From assembly GCA_022559845.1 (NCBI GenBank), contig CM040125.1:289774200-289838199 (forward strand): 64,000 bases of DNA, given 5' to 3'. Under the pieces are notes generated by a model. It had not been told where the DNA came from, made no database searches, and worked only from the letters and a program-made list of their open reading frames with translations. Position 1 is the first letter of the stretch; the number at the start of each line of letters is the position of its first letter. Positions 52,282-62,100 of this stretch are shown one piece after another. The position numbers and the translations under genes were made by a program. The DNA is from Amorphophallus konjac. Its lineage: Eukaryota; Streptophyta; Magnoliopsida; Alismatales; Araceae.

Positions 52282-53851
52282 TGTAATACCCTGGATTCTT
52301 ATCGGATCTTTCGGATCCTTATCGAAGAGTTTCAGATCACTTTTATGGGTCCTGAGTTGAGTTTTACGATCCACGTGGATTTTTCTCTCGTACAAGTTAC
52401 GAAACCCTGTGGTAGGTTTATTTCTCAGTTCATCGACTTGTGGATGCCGTAGTTGTGTTGTACTCTTCCCAAGGATCGTTTTGACTATTTTTTAGTATTT
52501 TTTTGAATTAGTGTATTTTCGGGACTAATAATTGAATTTTCAGAAATTAGGAAAATTTCCTAATTTCGTTCTATTTATTCCACTTCACCCTCGCTCCTCC
52601 CTCATGTCTCACGTTTCTTCCTCTCTCTTGTTCTCTCTCCCCTCTGGTTCTCTCGACGCGGGGCACGCACCGTTGGTGAGCTGGCCGAGGCGGGATCGCG
52701 ATGGAGTGATTGGGATGCATGATGGGGCGACGGATTGAGCGCGGCGCGGTGCAATCCCTCAGTGGATTCAAAGCCGACGCGGTTCGTTGTTTTGGTGGTT
52801 TTTAACGCGGTTTAGTCACCTCGGCACATGGAATCATCGGTGGAGGTAGGGAGATGGAAGCTCTACTTCTCTGTTACGTCCCCTCGAAGTTTCATGCTGA
52901 ACGGTGAGCATACGAGTGGGTTTTGCCTTGTTGGGGTAAAATCATACTTTTGGGGTGTTCGCAGGGTTCGCCAGAAAATGGTGACGATTTTTAGCTCAGT
53001 TGGTATCATTTGAACCCTTGGAATGTCAACGTTCCAGATCTGCTGATTTTGTGTCGATTGGTTGTCATCTAGGGCCAATACGAGCCCGGGAACCCCGGTG
53101 ACCCAATTAGGGTTGATTCGATGGAATCGCCCATTTCTTCCAATTAAGCCATTGCATGTGCCCCTTCCAGCTTGTGGAAGGTTGTTTTTGTCCATTAGGA
53201 TTGTTTCCCCTTCGATCAGGATCGAACGGGGCATGAAATCGGGCGTTAGGGCTCGGTTCGGCTAGTTTTCCGCCGTAATCCGTCGACCGGACCGGATGGG
53301 CCGTTCGATTCCGGTCCGTTCGACAGGCGGGCGTTCGCAGACCGTGTTGGGTCCGATCGCTGGTCCAGTCGATCGACCACCCTTGGCCGGTCGGCCGACC
53401 ATGTCAGGTCGACCGACCCCAGGGGTCAGGTCGATCGAAAATTCAGTGTTTTGACCGTTTTGAGTCCCAATCGGTCCGGTTGAGACCCAATGACTGACCT
53501 ATGGCCTCGCGAGTGTCCCGGACACCCTGTGGGTTCCGTGTCCATGTTTCTGGGGTGTCGGGAGGTGCCGTGCTACTTCGATTAGCGTGCTCGTAGGCAT
53601 GTGTGTTTTGGGATTTGTGTTGCGTTCGATCGAATCACCGTGTATCGGTGTGAGTGCGGTGGGGTTCCCCCACATGTGTGTGGCCTCCCTCGAGTTCTCA
53701 TCTTGAAGGGATGGTCTTGGCAGCTTATGGTCTACCTCAGTATTCGTGTTACCGTGGTTTTAGACCTAGTCAAGATTTTAAGTCGGTTGGCCTTGGCGGT
53801 CCAACCTTCATGCATTTCTTCGCTGTAGCTCGCCTTTCTTAGGCCGCTACA
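52282..53851 (+). repeat. Chromovirus-type LTR 1 (1570 bp)
   Basis: Begins TGTAATACCCTGG and ends GGCCGCTACA, forms common in plant chromovirus LTRs (the end is usually followed by AGTGGTATCAGAGC; here only AGT remains). It has a GGTCGACCGACC-rich stretch (53275-53450). The possible TATA near 52569 is weak. It may be a solo LTR or the first part of a broken element. Confidence 0.55.
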
Positions 53852-53934
53852 AGTCGTTTGTCATAGGTTGTAGCAACCCTGATAAATGAATATTGAAATA
53901 AAAGTAAAAACATACATAGTACAGAAGTAATATA

Positions 53935-55440
53935 GACAAAATAAAGCAAATTAAAAATAACGCCTCTGAGTAAGGCGTTAATTTAAAAATAAACGCCTCT
54001 ACATACGGAGTGACTAAAGAAAGGATGCCCACGCATGTGGTCGTCAACTCTCACGCGACCAAATAGGCAAGTAAAATAAACGCCCATGTCTTAGGCGTGT
54101 TTCAAAAACAAGGAACGCCCTTATACAAGACGTTCCTTAAGAAATGACCTGAACAAGGTCGTTAATTTAAGAATAAACGCCCTGACCAAAGGCGTTAATT
54201 CAGTTCGTGACCCGTTCGAACCCAGAGCTTATCCAGGGAAAGATTAACCTAATCTAGTAAGTGTCTATTAGAGTAAGGACTCTATTAGGGATATGTTACC
54301 CTCAATCAAACACTACTTTTGTTAGGACTCCAAAATCCTATAAATAGTCTTGATCGAACAACCCTAAACCTATTTGGACGATCGAACTGCACAGGTACGT
54401 GAAGAACATATGTTCTTCTATTTTCTTCTTCTGTTCCTTTCTTATGAACGTAGCATGAGAAGAATTAATATTCTTCGTTTCCTCTCCAGGTTGACGGAAG
54501 AACGATTGTTCTTCTTCTATTAAGTTGCAGTTGAAGCTTCAAAGCCCTTTCATCTCTTTCATCCAGATCATAAGGTAGGATTTTCTCAAGTCTCGTAGCC
54601 CAAACTAAAAATAAATATAAGAAGCACCATGCATGATATATTTATACAGTTTGCATGTAGTTTTAATACGTTTTCTGTAAATTTTTCAAGAAACGCCCTT
54701 GAATAGGGCGCTACTTTAAAAGAAACGACCATCACAGTGGTCGTTAATTAAAAGTATACGCCTTGTATACATGCGTTAATTTCATGAACAATCGCATGTA
54801 ATCAATAATTGATCCTGTTTAAAATTCAATAAATATTAAATATCGATTCTAATATCTTGCATGACTCTACCTGTAAATTTCTGCTAATTTTCTTGTCATG
54901 ATCATGTCTCCTGTCTTGGAAATTTATTTGCCGAAATATTGTAAATTCCTTGAATTCACGACCTTGACAACGTCGTTTTACACATGTTAACGCCCCATCA
55001 CAGGGCGTAAATTGAAAAGAAACGCCCCTTTCTAGGGCGCGTTTTCTGTAAATTCCTGAACTATGCATATCTTGTAAAATAAAATTAAACAGTAACGCCC
55101 CTTTCCAGGGCGTGTTTTAAATAAATCCTAAAAATTATTTATATTCTGTCAAATATTTAAATAATGAGACGCCTGCTTATATAGTCGTCAACTCTGAAGA
55201 AACACCCCTGTCTAGGGCGCGTTTTATATAAATTATTGAAATAATGAAATTCTGCAAAACGGAACATATGTAAACGCCCTTATGTTAGGCATTACTTACC
55301 TGAAAAACGCCCCTGACTAGGGCGTGTTTTTCATGAATTAATAAAATTATAAAAAATTCTGTAAAATAGAAATATGTAAACGCCCTTCTGTTAGGCGTTA
55401 ATTACTTGAGAAACGACTTGACCTAAGTCGTTATTTTACT
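53935..55440 (+). repeat. Dispersed motif array ACGCCC...GGGCGT
   Basis: Pairs such as AACGCCCTTGAATAGGGCG, AAACGACCATCACAGTGGTC and AACGCCCCTTTCCAGGGCGT recur about twenty times at 30-80-bp steps. Arms covary (GACC with GGTC, CCTTG with AAGGC), so the hairpin is kept while the bases change. The TATA box lies inside the array. Confidence 0.75.
54338..54347 (+). promoter_or_regulatory. TATA box of chromovirus-type LTR 2
   Basis: CTATAAATAG, 470 bases into the LTR. Confidence 0.65.
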
Positions 55441-55634
55441 GTAAAACTGATTTTTCCCTGTTTTTGTTAACCGATGATTTCATATGTTATATAATATATA
55501 TATCGGCACTATTCTCCACTCCGTGAGTATAGTCTCACGTTTCACGTTGTTTCATCGATCACACTCAACTCTCATTGACATACAAGCTCTCCATTGGACA
55601 TTCCGTTCCTTTGGACTAGCGAGTTAGTCATAGA

Positions 55635-55695
55635 GACCTCCGTAAGACTCCTCGTAGCCTTGGATTCCCTCAAGGCCGACTGAGCTGGTTGTACC
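55635..55695 (+). promoter_or_regulatory. Conserved leader segment, chromovirus copy
   Basis: GACCTCCGTAAGACTCC...GCCTTGGATTCCC...GGTTGTACC, matching the Tat leaders at 10276-10337 and 30391-30455. Confidence 0.5.
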
Positions 55696-56904
55696 CTAAA
55701 AACTCATTACACGATCCTTGCCATGTCAATCTAAAGAAACATGGTATACCGGCCCTTATGATTATACAAAGAGTATATCATAAGAAATTCTTAATGGGAT
55801 GATGATATCATGCCATATCATGTCATTCTTGTAAACCTCAATTCTATGATAAGAATGAGGGTATCTTGCTTGATCTAATGTTTATGTGGACCTCAATTCT
55901 ATATAAAGAATGTCCATATTGATTTGTCATGGGACCTAAGTTAAGGGAACCATATTCTACCTAGTTTTATTGATATCGTGATTTTACCGTTATTATCGCC
56001 AATCTATGTCATTTGTCATATTTTTGGACTCTATTCTGTCAAAGTTGTCATACATGTCTACAAGCTTGAATATTGAAACTCTATATTGGCTATATAAACA
56101 AGAGTGGATGTCAAAAATACATGATAAATGCCTGTGCATATAGGGCCCGATCTGGTCCTGGGAGGAGCACCCGAAAGTACTTGTGCCCATGGGAGTTAAA
56201 ATGATAAGGTATCTGGCATTATACCGAGTACTTGACTTGCTTGATTGGACATTCCACACACATCTTGTACTTGAATCGTACTTGACTTTACATGAAATGC
56301 GTGGCCCAAAAAAGGGTAATTTACTTACTTGATACATGATAGCCAAAGTTCTTGACATGACTTGTTAAACGTGCTTGCTTGAATACCTTGAATACACTTG
56401 TCATCTTGTTGGAAGTTCATGATTAAGTTCATCTTATTTCTTGATATTACATTCTCTCTGTCTTGTCGTTTTATGCGAGCATGCATAGCTTTATTGCATT
56501 CATGAAAGATGTAATTACTTAAACCCCTTGCTAGTACTTGAGATATAATTTCCTACTGAGCGTTCGCTCATTCCGTTTGTCCCTTGTACTTTTCAGGTAA
56601 GTCCGACGACGATGGAAGTCAATCGGATGGGAATGTTCAAGAGTGAAAGTGATAGAGCTGCTCAAGTGTCGTCTAGTTTTTCCTATAATTTCTTGAGTCA
56701 AATATGTATTCTTTTTCCTTTTTATTAAACAGAGTATTGGATTTGTAATAGTCTATCCATTATGAAATAAAGGATTGGGTTATCTTGCTATTTTGCGCAT
56801 CTCTGTCTTTGCGTCAAATACACGACCACTCTGATTGATATGATTGATATAGACACGTCGCGCATCTCCGGGTATCTTCCGCGCTTGGGGCGTGACAGTC
56901 TTTG

Positions 56905-56917
56905 TGGTATCAGAGCC
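56905..56917 (+). promoter_or_regulatory. Primer binding site, initiator tRNA-Met
   Basis: TGGTATCAGAGCC, seven bases after LTR 2. Confidence 0.8.
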
Positions 56918-57477
56918 TAAGGTATTCAATTCCTAGGAAAAACACAAGTCCAAGGATAAGTTGAACCTTTAAACCAGTGAGATTGGGTGATGCGGGACGG
57001 ACACGGGAGACGACACTATACAGTGCCACCCTCGGACTCTAAATGAAGACGCGACCAGCAATACACACCAGGGAGACGCTAAGCCCGACACTACGAGCTC
57101 CTAGTGGCAAACGTCGCTAACAGAAGTACAAGCTCACTCGGCGTCCCATGCGAGGGAAAACGTGGATCGTGCGCGGTTAAGGAACCGGCAGAGTTCAAGG
57201 TAGTCAGACTCACTTCCGGACTCGGATCGAGTCGCGGGACGGGTCACTCTCACGCTCACAGCGGTGACATGGACACACGGGCTAGGAACCTACACTCTCG
57301 GCAGCGGCAAAAGACCGTATACTAGCTAAGCAAATGAACGCCAAGAGGTTCGGACCATTACCTCCACGCTCCCGGCGTGGCGAAGACAACCCCGGCCGAA
57401 TCACGGACTCCCGGTTAAACAATATCACAGCAATACAAAGATTTGACCCACTCCACGCAGGGAGGTAAAAGGTCACA
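56918..57477. other. Unassigned, probably leader of the LTR 2 element
   Basis: Follows the primer site directly but shows no gag. Short GC-rich frames here have no recognisable domain. Confidence 0.4.
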
Positions 57478-59069
57478 TGTGGAGCCCGGGAATCACGCAA
57501 CTCGGGTTGACGGGCAGCATCTTGATGTCGCCCGGCGGTGCCGAACTCCGCGTTTTAGTGCTTTCCGAACGGCGGGTTCTGCGGGCCCGTGGGGCCCACG
57601 GGTGGCGCTGGCCTCCGGATCTGCAGGAGTGGGTCCCACTGTGATGGGGACCCCTGGTGGCACGTCTCCACGGAAGGCGGTCGGCCGGGAACACCGACCG
57701 GTGGCCGAACAACTCCGATCTCCAAGCTTTTGGAATGCTGCCCACGGATTTCTGCTTGCTGTTTTCAGGTGCGCGCTCCGGCGAAAACAGCCGCTGCGGT
57801 CGATCCCGACGTCGGATCGGGACGCATGAGCTATCGTTGGAAAGCTATCTTCAAATGCTTCAATCTAGACTCAAAGAGATCTGATGGATCTAGCCAGATC
57901 TAGACTTTAATGAATTTACAAATCCCTGTTGTATAGTAACCGAGACATCAGATTTACAGGGTACTTGTCTGAGAACCACCGTTGACCGCCTACTTTCCGT
58001 AGGAATCAGACTTCAAGCTCTTCTTCAACTTTGTAGATATTCAAACCATGAAGATGGGACAATTTTTAGAATTGGATTTGGAGCTGGTGGTGATTTGATA
58101 GGATTTTTGGAGTGTCTGGTGGTCGGATCTGGGAACTGGCAGAAAGTACTGTATCTAGGACTGAGAACGAATTTTAGAAAATATGAAATTGACGAACCAA
58201 AAATTAAAAAAAATGGTGGATGAAGGGATGGATGTAAGGGACACCCAGTTAAATTGGGAGAACCAAAGAAAATCAAAAAAAGGACCTAAGACTTGAAACT
58301 CTGGGCGGGTGGAAATGGAAACAGACAGTAGACAGATCTGGAAACTGTGATTGGACGAAAATAAAAAAATACCAAATGAGATGTTTATGACCAACCAAAA
58401 TTCTGAGGACGTGCTGGACACCTCTGGGACATCCAGTAAAAGTTTCAGCTCGATCTGAGGCCGTGGCTGAGACTGGAATTTCGTGGAAGTGGCTGTGGTA
58501 CTGCGTGGACAGAACTCCGGTGGTGGCGATGGCGGCTCGTGGCGGCGGCGGCGATGACCGGAACTGATAGGGGAGGAGTCACACCTCCAGAGGCAACCTT
58601 CACAGCTGCAAGGGGGAAGAGAGGGGCGCACCAAGCTGGAGCTCCAACAATTTCTTGATTCCAAATGGCATTAATTCATCAAAAATGGAAATTTCAAGCA
58701 TATATAGGTCACCAATCTAATCAATCCTCCACCGTTGGATCTAGGGGTGGGAGATTGAGGGCTAGGATTGCATGTGACCATCCACACAAATGAAAATTAA
58801 AAAAAAAATAAAGGGGGGGGCGGCCTATTGACTAGAATGGCAAGGATGTGGAAGTTGGACTTGGTAGGTGGGGGTAGGTGGCCTCTCATTTGGACTTTTC
58901 AAGTCCATTGTCCCCCATGTGTCCAAATACCATTCAAACTTCTAGATGCTCCCATGTGGCATGTTGACTGGCCCCATGTGGGACCCTAGGCTGAGGTGGC
59001 CCAATGTGGTGGGGCCCGGGGGGCCCGTGGGGCCCACGGGGTCCGAAATGCTCGTAAGCCCCTATTACA
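57478..59069 (-). repeat. Probable 3' LTR of the antisense chromovirus
   Basis: Lies just after the gag-pol stop (minus strand), with a TATATATG at about 58706-58699 and outer ends TGTAATAGGGGC...GGGCTCCACA. The word CCCGTGGGGCCCACGGG occurs near both ends (57585 and 59027). I found no clear purine tract, and only TGT/ACA is inverted, so both boundaries are tentative. Confidence 0.4.
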
Positions 59070-59152
59070 CTCAAAATGGCAAACCGAATGCAACGAAATA
59101 AATACAAATTACACACACATAAAGTCTAACTAAATATAATAAATGGGGAAGC

Positions 59153-62100
59153 TCAAGGCGGAGTCTCCAGGCTGTCTCCGAGCCAGATGGATGCTGTGGT
59201 GGCTCGTGTCGTGCTCCGCGTGCGGTACCGGTGGCTCGGCGTGTCGTGCCGATCGACTGCTCGGGTGTCCGCACCAATTCTCCCCGGGTGAGAAAAACTC
59301 GACCCTGTCGAGTAAGGGTCTGCATCGCTCCTGTATCGCTCCAAAAGGTCCGGATCGATCCGCTGCAACTCGCCATGTGTGATCCAAGTGTCCTCAGTAG
59401 CGGGCCGTCCTCTCCATCGCACTAGGTAGCGCGGGTAAGATCCACTCCTGGTAACTGTCACCTGCTCGTCCAGTATACGATCTATATGCTCACGCTGCCG
59501 TGAAAAAGGGGCTGGAGGTGGAAGTGGACACTCAGGTGTGGGATCACTCTCAAGGGGAGGAGATGGCTCAAAAGGCTCACTAGGGATCACCGCTGGGTCC
59601 CTATATGCAACAAGATCCGATACATTGAAGGTAGAGCTTATACCATATTCCTCGGGCAGGTCCACAACGTATGCATTGGATCCAACGCGTTTCAACACTC
59701 TGAATGGACCGGCTCCGCGAGCTTGCAACTTCTTAACGGTTCCAGAGGGAAACCGTTCAGGTCTTACCCTGATCATGACATATTCACCCTCCTGGAACTC
59801 TCGGTGGTGTCGGTGGGCATCGGCTAACTCCTTGTACCGTGCATTGCTGGACTCAATGTGACGACGGATGTCGTCATGCAAACTCCTAACATGCCTAGCA
59901 AATGACTCGGCCGACTCCGACACTCTAGCATGGACAGGCATGGGGACAAGGTCAACGGGTTTCCTAGGCCTACGACCTGTGACAATTTCAAATGGACTCA
60001 TGCCAGTAGACCTATTCACCGAATCATTATATGCAAACTCAGCCATAGGTAGAATGAGATCCCAATCCCCAATGCGGTCCCTAACAAGACATCTCAAAAG
60101 ATCACCCAGACTCCTATTGACCACCTCGGTCTGACCATCTGTCTGGGGATGGTATGCAGTGGAAAACTTGAGGTGCGTACCCATCATATGCCATAGTGTC
60201 TTCCAAAAATAGGAAGTGAACCTAACATCACGGTCAGACACTATAGTGCGAGGCAACCCGAACTTGCACACCACATGAGTAAGGAATAGGCGGGCTACCC
60301 TAGAAGCATCCGAAGTCTTCGAGCAGGGGATAAAGAGGGCCATCTTCGAGAAACGGTCAACCACCACATAGACCGAGTCATGCTTCCTAGAGGTACGTGG
60401 CAATCCCAAAATAAAATCCATACTAACATCCTGCCACGGGGCATCAGGCACGGGGAGAGGCGTATAAAGACCCGAGCTTTGCTTCTTCATCTTGGCCGTA
60501 GCACAAGTACGGCACTGAGCCACGATGTTAGCAACATCGCGCTTCAAGCTCGGCCAATAAAAACGATGCTCCACTGCCTCAATAGTCTTGTTCCGACCAA
60601 AGTGGCCGGCTAGACCTCCCGCATGTAGTTCCCACACTAAGAAATCTCGAACCGAAGTTCGGGGAACACATAGCCTGCTACCTCGAAAGAGGTAACCCTC
60701 CTGAAGCACATACTCATCAAGGTCTCTTGAGGGTCCGGCCTGGAGGGTGGTAAAAATCTGACCAAAGTCAGGACAATCAACATAGGCCTCCTTCATCTTT
60801 TCTAACCCTATGACCTCGGCACTCATGGTGGTAAGCAAACATGCTCGCCGACTCAAGGCATCAGCCACCTTGTTCTCCACTCCAGCCTTATGTTTAAGCA
60901 CAAAGGTGAACTGCTGGAGATACTCGACCCAACGACTATGACGCGAATTAAGCTTCTTTTGCGAATGGAGGTACCTCAATGCCTCGTGGTCGGAGTATAA
61001 GACAAACTCCTGATGTAAAAGATAGTGCCTCCAATGCCTAAGAGCCTGAACAACTGCGTAGAATTCTTTATCATACGTGGAATATCGCAGTTTCGCGTCA
61101 TTCAGCTTCTCGCTGAAATATGCGATCGGGTGGGACTCCTGACTCAAAACTCCTCCAATCCCAACACCCGATGCATCACAACAGACCTCAAACACCTTCG
61201 AGAAATCAGGCAGTCGAAGGATAGGTGTCTGGGTCATACGCTCCTTGATGTCCCTGAAGGCAGCAGATGCGGCCTTCGTCCAAACAAATGTGCCCTTACG
61301 GATGCAATCCGTGATCGGGGCAGTGACGGAGCTAAATCCGCGGATGAAGCGACGATAGAACGTCGCAAGGCCATGAAAGCTGCGGACATCATGAACCGTA
61401 CGGGGTTCCGGCCACTCAACAATGGCCCGGACCTTCTCCGGATCGGCGGAGACCCCAGTACTAGACACAATGAAACCCAAGAAGGTAAGCTGAGATGTCA
61501 TGAAAGCACACTTCTGTGGGTTCGCAAACAACTGCTCTCGCCGAAGAAGTATACAGACCTGCCGAAGGTGGTCTAAGTGGTCCCCTGTGGTGCGGCTATA
61601 GATAAGGATATCATCAAAATACACCACTACAAAGACTCCAATGAAAGGTCGAAGGACCTGAGTCATGAGCCGCATGAAAGTGCTAGGGGCATTGGTCAAC
61701 CCAAAAGGCATGACCAACCACTCATATAGACCGTCCTTGGTCTTAAATGCGGTCTTCCACTCATCACCTGGTCTAATCCTCACCTGATGATAGCCGCTCT
61801 TAAGATCGATCTTCGAAAAGATAGTGGCACCTGCCATCATGTCCAACATGTCATCAAGGCGGGGAATAGGGAACCTGTACTTCACGGTGATTTTGTTGAT
61901 GGCACGACTATCAATGCACATTCTCCACGTGCCATCTTTCTTCGGGGCGAGTAATGCGGGTACAGCACATGGACTCATGCTGTCCCGGACAGATCCTCTC
62001 TGCACAAGCTCATCGACCTGCCGTTTAAGCTCGGCATGCTCCGTGGGGCTCATTCGATAATGAGGAAGATTGGGCAAAGAAGAGCCCGGAACAAGGTCGA

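Larger units (their letters stand above)
53869..56897 (+). repeat. Chromovirus-type LTR 2 (3029 bp)
   Basis: Begins TGTAGCAACCC and ends GGGGCGTGACA, next to a primer site. TATA box CTATAAATAG at 54338-54347, AATAAA at 56766-56771. Contains the ACGCCC/GGGCGT array and, between TATA and AATAAA, the conserved leader segment seen in the Tat elements. The long LTR and tRNA-Met site suit a Tekay/Del-like chromovirus. Confidence 0.6.

Noticed and set aside
57443..57903. Overlapping GC-rich frames on both strands
   Set aside because: High GC lacks stop codons in all frames; no domain is recognisable and the region is LTR-like.
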